A stretch of 64,000 bases of DNA from Pinus tabuliformis (taxonomy: Eukaryota; Streptophyta; Pinopsida; Pinales; Pinaceae): the NCBI GenBank assembly GCA_031772625.1, contig CM062814.1, positions 367,917,781 through 367,981,780 on the forward strand. Reading direction: 5' to 3'. Made by a program: the position numbers and the translations under genes. This document shows positions 34,693 through 46,264 of this stretch, piece by piece (the first letter of the stretch is position 1; every line of letters starts with the position of its first letter). The notes beneath the pieces are model-generated. The model saw only the letters and a list, made by a program, of their open reading frames with translations, was not told the DNA's origin and searched no databases.

Positions 34693-37012
34693 TAAAGGTT
34701 GCAGCATTGGCGACTTTGGGAATTGGTAAGTGGAAAGGAAATTGAGGTACGTTGTCACTGGGCATTAATTCAGGTATGAGTTTAGCCATTCACATATTGA
34801 TTTATGTAGTACACTACTTTCGGCATGATATGTGTGATTCATGTTTATAACTGCTTTGAGTAGTAAGTAATAAATTTTGTTGCATAACTATGTTCATGAC
34901 ATTGGATTCCTAATGAGGCTAAAAGACAATAAAACTTTTGCTGCATTTAAGAACAATATAGAACACTCATTACACTTATGAACAATATTGAACACTCATT
35001 GAGGAAAATGACAATCAATTACCAACTTTTGATTTGCAAATATGGCAATAACAATGTTGCATTTATTGAACAAGATTGAAGTTACAATGAACAAAATTTA
35101 ATGAGTCAATGCATGAATATAAATTATGGGGAACAACCTTGAATAGGATGACAAATTGTTTTAAAAGGACATTAGAAGAACCCCTTTAGATATTGAAAAT
35201 ATGCAATGAGTCAAGTAGTGAGACTTGATGGTAATAACTAATTTTTTGATTAAGTTTTGCCATGGTTCCATTAAGATGATTGGTAGTTGTGATTGGTTAG
35301 TGTTGTATGACTAACTAATAGTACTTATGTGTGTGAATTGAATTTGATTTAAGCTTATCACAATTTGCAAAAAAATGATTATGGTAGTTACTTCATGTAT
35401 TGGTCTGTTGATGGCAATACATTATGGGAAATTGGAAATGTTTAGATTGTTACCTCAACTACCATTGGAAATTACACAGTAATGAATATTTGCATACACT
35501 TTTATGAATGATAGTATTGTGCCTCAAACTAAAAGGATTTGTAAAGTGAATACTTGTTAAATGCTGCATATGTATAACTAACGTTGCTAATGGGATTAAG
35601 TAGTGGTAGCTTAATGGAAACAAGAGAACTCGTCATGTAAAATGTTGCAATGAGAATTGCAATGATAAATGAGAAAGAATAATGTTATATGATATGCATG
35701 ATTGTGTCATTTGGAAATCAGAATGAATACAACATGTATGTCAGTTGTGTTTCCTATCAATCTAGATGTTGTGGACCCATGTTGAGGGTTAAGTGTAGAT
35801 GCATGGTATGCCTGCATGTTTATTTTGTTAATGGTAATGACTATATGGTTCATTATGTAAATTACTTTGGGAAAGAGTGATAAAAGAGAAATTTAACATG
35901 CCAGACATTTGCAGACAGTTGTGAAAGGCTAGAATGCCTTGGGTTGATGGCAGTTACATGCCCGGAGGGGTTGATGGTACTTGTCTACCTGGATTTCCTC
36001 TCCCTAGAGATAAATTATCTCAATAAGGTAAAAGAGTTTATGTGGTCATTAGCTTTCTTGAGTTGGTTGGCTAGTGGAATTCCATGTTAGACCTGGTAAG
36101 GTCTCTATCAAAGAAACTGTCTGGATGTGGAAATGACTCGATCTGGTTGTGGAAACCAATTCCCATGGGTTGGGAATTCTTTAGCCTATTATGGTTCTCA
36201 TAGCTAAATAAATTAACTAATCAGCTATATGTTATGTTAAAAATGAATTTCATATATAGATGTGTAAAAAAATGTCATGCACATTTAACAGGAAATGAGC
36301 TTAGTGCTCAATAAGGAGTTATTGGAAATTTTAATTCCTTTATCGTATTATTAATCTTGTGAACATCTTAGTAGGGGCTAAGACAATTTTTACTTGATGC
36401 AGTGATTGACTGTTTTGATGATTAGAGAGCTAGGTGCTCTTTTGGTACTTTTAGAAGTACTCTGTGGATGTCTTTAGTGAGAGTTAATTCAGTGTGCATG
36501 TGGAGCAGTGATGAGCTCTTAAGTACTTGTAAAAGTACTGTGAATTAAATATCATCTAACATTGCACGATTGATGGATAGTTAAAAGTATTTCATTTGAC
36601 TCAGAATATTGTGACTAATGCAATTGAATTTGTTTGTCATACATTACAGGATTACTTACCATGGATGGTTGATGGGCTGTCCAACCACTATTAAAATGCT
36701 TACGTGAAAGTGCTCATTATTTTCAAGAGTATATTGTAAGTATTGGTAAGTTGATATAGAGTTTGGTTTTTGAATTTGAATAAGGGCCAAGTGGTGGCAA
36801 TTATAACTTGCATATTTTTGCAGTCATGAATGCTTATGACTATCGATCTTTCTTATGATTATATCATTACTATTTTGTTTTTTGTCATTTCTTGGAATGA
36901 AATCTTTGATTTTAAAGAGGAATGACCACATTTTGTGTGGTTTAGATGGTTATACCATGAGTAAAATCTAAAGTTCCAATGAGAGATGAACACCGAGGAC
37001 GGTGTTCCTGTT
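34693..37012 (+). mobile_element. Non-coding interior of a large non-autonomous LTR element
   Basis: Between a clear PBS and a clear PPT/LTR junction lie 2.3 kb without any gag, protease, RT or integrase motif in six frames. Size and emptiness match the LARD class. The PPT and the TGTAACATCCC start of the next LTR resemble those of Tekay/Del chromoviruses from memory, so such an element may be the autonomous partner. Confidence 0.55.
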
Positions 37013-37023
37013 AAGGGGGGGAG
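37013..37023 (+). other. Polypurine tract of the non-autonomous element
   Basis: AAGGGGGGGAG lies 2 nt before TGTAACATCCC, the apparent 3' LTR start. Confidence 0.8.
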
Positions 37024-37025
37024 TA

Positions 37026-37380
37026 TGTAACATCCCTAAATAACTGGGTGTAAAATTATACAGTTGAGTAAATAGTAATTTTTAAAAAAGAGTTACGAAT
37101 CAGTTCAAAAATTGATTCTTGATTTCCGCTAATTTGGAATAAGGATGCACATATAGGCTTAACCGCTACTCAGAACGTGGAGGAAGTTATGAACATTCAG
37201 CGTGGTATCCAGTGAGGACTCGTGGAAGTTGAAGTAATTACATTCATCTTCAGGGAATTTGTGTCGGATGCCATAGCATGGTTCTTTGCAACCGTCGCAT
37301 TGATATTGGGCAGCGACATGTTCAAGGAAGTAAGTGGGCGCCATGTAGAAAGTGTCTAGTCACATTGTGCACCATATTGT
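37026..37380 (+). repeat. Start of the 3' LTR of the non-autonomous element
   Basis: It begins TGTAACATCCCTAAATAACTGGGTG after the PPT. The right edge is not determined, since no copy of the ...TATGTTACA end was found downstream. It overlaps a DC1-like fragment on the opposite strand. Confidence 0.4.
37159..37344 (-). pseudogene. DC1 (C1-like) zinc-domain fragment
   Basis: The minus-strand frame of 61 codons contains YQCDGCKEPCYGIRH, then DECNYFNFHESSLD and HNFLH. In plant DC1/Cys-His-rich proteins the pattern is CD.C.....G....C..C.FDLH..C...P..H..H. Here the first Cys pair, the later Cys and the terminal His residues remain in place, while the Cys after LHES is Ser. It is only one domain long and has no visible neighbours of the same kind. 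It is probably a captured or orphaned gene fragment lying in or next to an LTR. Homology is from memory and moderate. Confidence 0.5.
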
Positions 37381-37548
37381 TCTAGTTTTGTATCAAATTC
37401 CCAATACATAAGAGCGACACATTTCTAGTTTTCCAACTAAAGAAAGTTCAGATACAATGTGGCTTTAAATTTTCTAGGTTGCCATTCACCACATAGCATG
37501 AGGACTTTTAAGTAAATTTATATATCTTCAAAGTAGGGAATTTCTCTT
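37381..37548. other. Unassigned AT-rich sequence
   Basis: Nothing recognised. Confidence 0.5.
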
Positions 37549-37830
37549 TGGTTTTTTGCTTGAACAATATAAAGAGTAATTTTCAAAATTTCCACACAAT
37601 TAAGGATGTAATACTCTTGAATTGATAGTTGATTAGAAACTTTACCATTTCGCTTTTATGGGTAGTTGAGGTAAAGGGATCTTTGGTTTGGTGCTTGATG
37701 AAGATAATAAGTAATTTTTAAATTTTCCACACAGCTAAGGTATTACTTTTGAAAACTAAGGTATTACTCTTGAATTGATAATTGATTAGCAACTTTACCT
37801 GTTCAAATTTATGGTTAGTGGGGGTAAAGG
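37549..37830. repeat. Diverged tandem duplication of about 140 bp
   Basis: Two adjacent copies share TTTGGTTT..GCTTGA, TTTCCACACA..TAAGG, ACTCTTGAATTGATA.TTGATTAG.AACTTTACC and GGTAAAGG in the same order. The second copy carries a small extra duplication (AAGGTATTACT). By eye identity is roughly three quarters. Confidence 0.8.
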
Positions 37831-38289
37831 AATTTTTAGAAGACATTTTTTTTTTGGGTTTTTAGGAGTCAACAATGGTAATCACAATTAATGTAGGGAA
37901 AACGTGATAGATAAATTTATGTATTTATTTTAAAATTTTCATAATTATTAAAGAGTAAAGAAAGTATAAAAATATTTATAGGTGGTGTTGTTGTTGTTGT
38001 TTTTTTTGCAATGTTAAATTAGGTGTTAATTTAATATTGAGGAAGATGGTTTGTTTTACTATTCTCCATAATGTATTCTTCTTTGCAGGTATTCTTAATA
38101 ATGTATTTGACTTAGTTGTAATCCTTTGAATTTAATTCCTTGTGAATGTGGTCAAAGGATATAAAATTGAAGGTTCTAATCAACTTCATAACTCTAATCA
38201 CCTATTGATCCAATAAAGAAATGTTCAAGGAAGTATAAACTTTAAACCAATTTGTAATAGCCTTGAATACCCTATCACTTGTAAATTTA

Positions 38290-38580
38290 GATTGTTGAAG
38301 TGACACAATTAAAATGACTAACATAGATGACTAATTTGTATTATTGTAGTACTTTTTAAGCAGTCGTATTTTTGTTCCTAAACTAAATTAGCCATTTTCA
38401 GTTGCATTAATTATTATCTAGTAGTACATTTTAACTGGAGACTAAATTAATAATTTATGTTAGTCGTTTTTATTTGGGTCATTTAAGATTTCTCATGTTT
38501 TGTAGTATTTTACTTGGAAAATTTGTGGTGACTAACGCTTTTAGTCACTTGGTCACTAATTCCATCATGTTCTACTAGTG
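38290..38580. mobile_element. CACTA-like DNA transposon terminus
   Basis: The right edge reads ...TTCTACTAGTG at 38580, so the complementary strand begins CACTAGTAGAAC, typical of plant CACTA (CMC) elements. Subterminal copies of TAGTCA/TGACTA occur repeatedly inward (GATGACTAATTTG, TTAGTCG, GGTGACTAACGCTTTTAGTCACTTGGTCACTAA). The opposite terminus, target duplication and transposase are not seen, so it is a remnant or a deleted derivative. Confidence 0.4.
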
Positions 38581-39300
38581 AATGCACCATACAATAACAT
38601 TAGAAGGACACAATTATAGATTCTTGCTGCTAGGGCTAAAATATTTCCTTATTATGACTTGATATAATGGATTTTGGGTCATATTGAAATTCGTACATGA
38701 AAAATTATAGATTCCAATAGAAATGTGATAGAATCCTTGAGGTTAGACACACTTTCAAAAATTCATACGCTCAATTCTCCTAACCCCTTCGTTACTAATA
38801 AGTTTCTTGATAATTTCAACAACACGGTTTTTAAAAAAGTGGCAAGAATTATGATAAATTGATCGAAGATTGGATGTAGGAAGGGAAAGAGGGACTGAAA
38901 CTCAAATGATCTAATTATTTCCCTATTGCTATTTTCAAAATTCATTTTAGGCTCATCATCGAAATTTTGTCAATATTATATGGGGAAAAGGACCTTGAAC
39001 ATCGTAAAACTTAGTGGCTTTCGTTGTTTCACAGTATCCACCATGACTCAAAACTTTTCAATTCGGCTAATATTATGTCTCAAAACATGACACATACTTT
39101 GAATCTGGTAGTTCCATGCCCTTCGTGCAACGAACACATTTTCTTTGTCTGCTTATCTCCTTGACATTGTGATTTCCCCCACCCCCTTTCCTCTCTTGAA
39201 GTGGAATTATCCCATTGATGGTTAGTTTCTCATTCAAAATTATGCTTCAGTGTTATGGGGAACTAATTATAAATTTCATTTTTATGACATTTGAAATTAT
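38581..39300. other. AT-rich sequence, nothing recognised
   Basis: A pyrimidine-rich string (CCCCCACCCCCTTTCC, about 39175) could be an antisense PPT, but no LTR edge could be paired with it. Confidence 0.5.
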
Positions 39301-41560
39301 GTAATGATCCCTCTACATGAAGTCATTTTTGGCAGTGCTTCTCCAGGGATTAGACAAGAGTTGAAAGAGGCACTTGATGAAATATGAGACTGGTTCAATG
39401 AAGAGTTATTTTTCTATATCAAAATATATTGGAGTGAGGTTGGTCCACACGTATTTCCAAGGTAGATTCCTGAAATAATTTCTCCTAGAAAAGTAGAAAA
39501 TCAAACAACATTAAATGGTAAAGCACGAAAGATGAGTAAATTCAAAAGAAGATTTGGCCAGATTTTCCAATTAGGTTTAGAAGAAAAAAATTGAATGACA
39601 TAGGTCACACATTCAAGGAAGATGAAGAACTTAAAAATATTTTGTTTCACTCATTACCCCATTTTTTTATGACCCTAATGGAATAATAAATTATCACTAT
39701 AAGGTTGTAATCTATATAAAAACGTTTACTTGTCAAAAGCCTCCTTTTGATGACGTTTTCATAAAAATTGATAGTTTTGATCATGTGATTGAAAGAGGAA
39801 AACTAATGAGTGTTGAGGATATGGAACAACTTTAGGAATTTAGAAAAAACAACTATGAAGATTTTCTTAAGACAAAAAGTGGTTTACCTTCTATTATAAT
39901 TGAAGATTTGAAATCTTTTGAATGTCTAAAAGTTAATTCTACTCAGCTTCTTTTAGAACCAACGTCTTCTTCTGAGCAGTTTCAAAAAATTCAAATTGAA
40001 AATATGCCTGATGATTCTGTTACGGTCCAACATTCAATGATTCTCAAGGCTATCAAAGATGTTAATGTTAAAGAACAACAACAGCAAGGTTAGATCATTA
40101 GAGAAAGCATGATAATAATAGAGCTTAAGGACCAGAAACACGAAGGAGAGGAGTACGTAACCAAGCAGAATGCCTTCCCGAAAGACATTATTTTCCTTGA
40201 CCCTCATGAAGAAACCACCCAAGAAGACTTACAGTCCAAAAAAGAAGTTGAACAAATTTAGATATGGAGATTGATAAAAATTTTGAACAAGAAATGGTTC
40301 ATTCAATAGTTACAAAGAGTGTTGATAAAGAGAAAATTTCAATTAAACAACACACTAAAACCAGTAACCTTTGAGTACCAGAAACATCCCTCGTAGTTTC
40401 CATGACTCCCATCTCCACAAAAATTCCTCTAACTTCATTTCCTTTTAAGCATGTCACTCAGATGGAATTAGTATCTAAAATTGTTCCATCTTTAACTAGA
40501 TATTATTTCCATACACAAACAAAATCCATTGTAAGAAGGGATAAGAATAGGAAAATTAGCACACTTAAAACAATGTTTGAACATAACTGGAAGCCAACTG
40601 GAGATGTGAGACAAAAAGATGAATAAAATTCACGTGCCCTTGGAGAATTTTTTAATAGTTAGCAGTATCATGTCAATGAACTTGGAGCAACTTATAAAAG
40701 TAAGCTGCAAAGAATTAAAGAGTTAGAATTGCAAATCAAAAAGAGAAGAGAATTTAGTGAAGAGAGTTGGCAAGCTTGTTTTGCGACTCTGGTTGAAGGT
40801 TTTACTATTGAAAGATCCAACTTACAAAGTTAGTATGAAATTAAATTGAATGAATTAGAGCTTAATAATTCATAGCATATTGAGTAAATGGGAAGGGAAC
40901 ATGAATAAGAAAATCAAGTATTGAAAGAAGAAGATGAAAGAAAAATTGAAGTTATGACTGCAACACAAAGAAAAAATTGAAACTCTACAGTCTCAAGTGA
41001 AACATGATCATGATGCTAAAAAAAGTCTGAATGTACTCAAAGAACAAGTAGTGTAGGTTAACCAAATACTGAAAAAATACCAAGCTATATTCTACAGAAG
41101 AATGGATAAAATTTGTATTCTTTATGAAGAGATTGTGAATCAACGAAAGTATTGAATCTTTGGTTGAAGAAGATAGAAGTGCTAACGTTTTTTTCATAAA
41201 TTCTCCAATGGGAAAATAAATTACAACCTCAATATATTCCTAAACCCACTAATGAGGACATGATAATAAGGTCTGATTCACTAAACCATATAAAAACAAA
41301 AGCAAAGGAAATCCAAGTGTGGATAAAGAACTCCATTGAAATTTGCATCAAGGTATGGGAGATTGGGACTGACTTCAATGAATAATTTGATCTTCCTAGG
41401 TCCAAACCAATAAGGGAGGTAGTCTCGGGTTCTGTGAATCAACAACAGATAAAATATTTCACAATATATGATATGAGAGAGAAGCCTAAAACCAAAATTT
41501 GGATGCAACAAACTTTCCAAAAGTTTATGCAATTTCCTTTTGAATAGATCAAACTAATTT
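39301..41560 (+). pseudogene. Decayed coding region with coiled-coil character (unknown)
   Basis: The plus strand holds a series of frames interrupted by stops: 39908-40093, 40402-40626, and about 40670-40860, which reads SKLQRIKELELQIKKRREF and SWQACFATLVEGFTIERSN. Further on comes VWIKNSIEICIKVWEIGTDF near 41315-41385. Codon-like composition and long Lys/Glu-rich helical stretches point to a real former protein with coiled coils. I see no RT, protease or transposase motif and do not recognise the family. It might be the accessory ORF of an LTR element, as at 60.3-61.7 kb, but I see no direct sequence match between them. Confidence 0.4.
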
Positions 41561-43240
41561 CAAATTTTGATTTTAAGTATAGTAGATAGAAAATGTTTAT
41601 TTAGAATTTAATGTCAACGTGCTAGGTCAACAATATTCATTTCCATTTGATTCACTTTTCCACAATTTCTTAGGTGGATATAGATTGGGTAGGCTTTATC
41701 CAAATAAATTATCTTCATCAACTCACCATTGAATATAATGACTTTGAAGATGAAGAGGATGTTTGAAAGAGTTTGCCATTTTTTCTGGGAAATTATCCTT
41801 AGAGAATGACATTATTTCATTTTTAGCATCATCATTGACTAAAGAAAATCTTGATGATTTTGTAATTATTTTAGTATTTATATGGTCTCTTAGATTGGCG
41901 TACGAGTAGATGAGTTTTGGAACTGAAGAACTACAATCTATAATCAATTTTTGAGACTCAAATTTTCTAAAGACAAAATTTAGCATTGAATATTTTTATG
42001 AGTTATGTGTCTTATGCCTTCTCATTGTTTTAATTAGTTAATATATGCATGTGGTATTCATTTTCTAACATTATTCATATTCAACTCTGATTGAATCTTG
42101 TGATATTTTGTTAACATTTATTAACATAGGTTGCAGTGTATTTTTACTATCATAAAAATATTATGAATTGTTTGTTATTTATGTTCTTATTTTATGCTGA
42201 AATATGAAACCAAAATAATTTTCATTATACTTTTAGTTTAATAGTTTCTTCAAAAACATCTTATGTGGCTAGCTGGAACGAGATTCCATTGATATTCAAA
42301 CGCACATAATATTTTCTCTTAAATATTTTGTTTGAATGAAACCCTCATCCCGCCATATTCACTTATCTTTGTTCCATCAAATCGAGGTTATTGCACATCA
42401 ACAATAATTTGTATATTGTTTGTAGATAACAATAAGTACATACATATGTCCTATATTTCCCCTAATTTTCAGTTTAATCTAGATGATCTTATCACTGTTG
42501 AGGAGTGTGCTATACAATTTGTGTTATCCCTGAAACTAGAAGCAGTTTAACATGAAGACCAAACCTTTTTTGTATATGTTGCATGTGTTGAGAGATCCTC
42601 TAAAAATGTTTGTCAAAATATGTGAAAATAGGTCTATGGATGGTCTTTCAAATGCTATATTATTCTAGTTTTATTGTTAGATACTCATATTCTTGTATTT
42701 ACTCTTAGGAATCTAAATCAATGGGTCATTGATAGGAACATGTATGGTTCTATATTTTCCTTTTGTTTTAGTGAGATCTAGAAAAATGCATTTTCATCTT
42801 AGATTAGATACATTTAATTATTTAGTTTCGACCATAATTAGTAACCCCCCAACCTAGTAATGGCTATAAATATACAATTTGATCTAATTGTATGTTTCAG
42901 TAAGTGTAACACATGCTATTGGCCAAGACAATTTTGACCCATCAACTAAAGACAAACCAATCTTTGCATTTAGGCATATTAATCAATTATGATGTTACAT
43001 ATTAGAATTTAATTTTTCTTTAGGAAAATGGAATATGTCAAATGATTACCGACACACTAGAAACATAACACATTACTATCTAAATCAGCGCATAGTTGGA
43101 AATAATTCATGGAACGCTTTGTCATTGCTCAAGAAAAAGTATAATTATGAAGAAATTTATAGTGAATTTGATACAATACATACGAATGGAAATTAAACTA
43201 TGGGTAATTTACTTCAAAGCTTATGGAAATTTGTTGTAGG
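41561..43240. other. AT-rich sequence, nothing recognised
   Basis: Only short frames without family features. The 72-codon frame at 42332-42550 is not assignable. Confidence 0.5.
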
Positions 43241-43499
43241 ATTCCTAAAAGTAACAGAGAATCCATCAAATAAATTTTTGACTAGTTTTCATGCCTTCTC
43301 TTTGCCCCTAAAGAAGATGAGTTTCCCTTAGGAAATGAGAAGAATTTAATGTTGTGAAAACTTGATTTCTCTTGACTTTTGAAATTTGCAATCAAAATGT
43401 CCACAATTGTCTTGTAGATTCAATAGCTTCAGCAAATGTTATGGTGGTTCCATTGCTAGTTGGGATATTTTGGTGAAGATAAAATAAAAACATTATTAA

Positions 43500-43770
43500 T
43501 TGTGGAAATGTCAAATATTAAAATGAATTTTACTGAATCAATTGAAGATTTCAACCAATGATTCCATTCTATTCTTAAAGGGATATTGAAAATAGGGAGA
43601 TCATGTATTAACTAAGGTTTATACTAACGCCCTTCCCTCAAATGTGGCTTTTTACACTATTGGTGTAGATAAAGAAATATCAGCCTTAAATATGGAACAA
43701 GCTTTAAATGACATTTTTTTTTGTATTAAAATAGCATCTAAAAAACTTTCTTGTTAGGGGAAAACAAAAA
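43500..43770 (+). pseudogene. Ty3-type gag fragment
   Basis: The plus strand reads FTESIEDFNQ-stop-FHSILKGI, then YTNALPSNVAFYTIGV and a Lys-rich end. This resembles the gag block in which ES(V/I)EDFN.RF is followed by F...LP. Stops are present, and neither PBS nor the rest of the element can be tied to it. Confidence 0.5.
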
Positions 43771-43819
43771 CAATTGCGAAGAAAAAAAATTGAACTAGTA
43801 AAACTACAAAATTATGTTA

Positions 43820-44005
43820 TATATATATGTGTGTGTGTGTGTATATATATATTGTAAGCTTGGTAGTACTCTCCAATTTTCGAGTTTACATGTCCATTAT
43901 TCACCTAGCTATAGGGGGAGGGTAGCACAAGATTCGAACACAAGATATCCGGTTCGGTGAGACTTCATTCCACGGCCATCGCCACTTGAGCTACCCCACA
44001 TGGAC
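43820..44005 (-). mobile_element. tRNA-derived SINE with (TA)/(CA) tail
   Basis: On the minus strand it starts near 44005 with GTGGGGTAGCTCAAGTGG. The RNA polymerase III A box TAGCTCAAGTG (43983-43993) and B box GTTCGAATC (43931-43939) are both intact and about 43 bp apart, as in tRNAs. A tRNA-unrelated body (to about 43856) and a simple-repeat tail of TA and CA units (43820-43852) follow. A cloverleaf is not expected to be complete. Target duplications were not found. It is a tRNA-related SINE rather than a functional tRNA gene. Confidence 0.75.
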
Positions 44006-46261
44006 TTATTTATTTTATATATTAATTAAAATGTTACATTTTAATTTATTTTAATAATATAAATAATTAATATATGAATTGCGTTTTTTCTTTCCCAAAT
44101 TTAACGCACTAATTTTTAAATAATAGTTTTCTTTTTTGTAAATTCTCATTATTAATTTATAATTTTGTAATAAAAAATGTAAAATACTTATAAAAGCTAA
44201 TGATTTTTTAAAAAGTATTCAATCACACAATGAAACATCAAGGTAAGGTTCTATGGGTTGATTTCCTAGAAACGTATTAGCGGAGTCGACCCAGACTATG
44301 GCATCTTCACATCGATTTCGCTACCTCCATGAGATTGCATAAATTATTGAGATTATCGACACACAATGATCCGTGAGAGGCCTGACTTTGTTTCTCGCTG
44401 ACTAATCTATTACAACCGTGTCAATTTAATTGAACCAATCCATTCTTTTGATAGGAAATTGAGAAAGGTCACAAAATCTAGAGTTTTCAACAATGCATTT
44501 AGTATCGTTTTTTAAAATGTTTTGGTATATGTTTTTTTTTAAACTAATTTTAATCTTAATTTTAATTGATTATAGAAATAGAATATATTGTGTTTCAAAT
44601 ATCATTACTTGTTGTAGCGGCTACAAACACCCCCCAAAACTTTTCCTTAGCTTGTTTTGGAGCCTCCCCTACCAGCCTTACATAGCACTTTGTCTTGCTT
44701 TGTGAAGTACTCAAGCTTCAATGTTTTCCTCACACAAAGGCAACCTGTTGATCACAGTCAATCCATTCCTCTAACGGGTTTCTTACCGGGACTTGGTCCA
44801 GCTGTAGGCTAAGCAACTTCCCCTTCAAAATTGCACATTCCAGGAGGAAAACTAGCCTTTCCCTCTAGGAATTGCGTAATCTTCTCTGACAGCCTGCTAG
44901 TCTCCAAGATTGCGCAATCCTACTAGCCAACGTTACCTAGGATTTGCATAGTTCTTCCCATCAACAGGCAGTTCAACCAAGGATTTACACAAATCTAGGA
45001 AGCAATCATCTGCTCTGCCCAAAAATTTCACAATCACCTTGGGCAGCCATCCCTACTTACAATCAGAAATGCGTATTTTTCCCAAGCAGTTGAGCACTAG
45101 CATGCATGGACATTTCAGTTGACTAGTTCCACCTAGGACGGAGGAAACTTGACTTGCATGCATGCATGACTTAATCTTCCTAGAATATCAAGAGACAACA
45201 TGCAAAAGGCATCCCATGATTCAGGGAGCTATTTTTAGCAGCTGGGGGTTACATGCAAAGTTGTTTTAGAAGTTTCACTCCATGTGTTATTTTTTCCTAG
45301 ATTTGTGGCATGAGCGTCTTGAGACCAAAATTATTTATTCGATGCATCAGAGCTCATTCATTCACATCAATAATGGAGCTCTGACATCCCACAACACATC
45401 GAAGACTGTTTGACACATCCGGCATAGCTATTCGTGCGTAAGTGGCCTTAACTTGTCTTTTTCAGCATTTTTGTCACTTTTTATGTATTTGCTTGTGTGA
45501 GAGTTGTTTGTTTGATTTCTTTGAACGCCTGTTGTCTCTTACATATAATATAGCTTGTCCTAGCTCTATTTAAATATTTTTTTCTATCTCATTGTTGTCA
45601 CATCCATGAAATTTTTTTGCACAGAGGTTCGCCCAACCAGCGAACAGCTTCACCGACATGCATGCTGAATTGTTTGCTCAATCTTCCATTCATATTTTTC
45701 TTGAAATGTTTATCACTTCTGCTATCACTTAGTGTCGCCATGCATTTCATTGACTTACTTTCTTTCAGTTTCCCGTCGGCGAGTCGAGCCAATATTGGCC
45801 CGATCTTTGCCTTCACCAAGGCTACATTGCGCAATATGGAGAAGGAAGGCTCACCTTCCTCTACAGATTTGTGCATTCTAGCCCAGCACTGGCTTCCTAG
45901 AGTGAATTGCCCATTTCTGGAGGTCAATGGCTACTTGGCCCAAAAAATTGAGCAAATTCGTCCTTGGCCCAGTAGTCTTTCCCAGTTGGAATCGCGCATT
46001 GCACAATCCCAACAGCCAACTACCCAAATGGATTGTGCATTTTGTGGATCCAGCAACCAGCCTAGCCTCCTAGTTAGTTCAGACAACCTTTTGCATAATT
46101 CTAGCACCAAGTCACTCAGCCTCCCAGTGAAATTTGCGCAATATTTCTCATCAGCTCCCCACGCATGTGATTTGTCCTTCCCCGGATTTGCTTTGTTTTC
46201 ACTGACATATTTCTTGCCATGCATGCTACTTGTTTCCATAACTTTCAAGTGTTAATATATC
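44006..46261. other. Non-coding sequence, possible LTR material
   Basis: The first 500 bp is very AT-rich. From about 44590 on, the sequence is more balanced and contains repeated ATTGCGCAATCC/ATTGCACAATCC strings (near 44870, 44910, 45990-46010). The 212-codon frame at 45617-46255 has no protein-like motif and is open on both strands, so I do not call it a gene. The stretch may be LTR or leader of the element to its right. Confidence 0.4.
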
Positions 46262-46264
46262 TCA

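Noticed and set aside
43931-44005. Functional tRNA gene
   Set aside because: A and B boxes are present, but the sequence lacks a proper acceptor stem and continues into a non-tRNA body with a microsatellite tail, so a SINE fits better.
45617-46255. 212-codon plus-strand open frame
   Set aside because: Both strands are open here, composition follows the DNA, and no domain or motif is visible.
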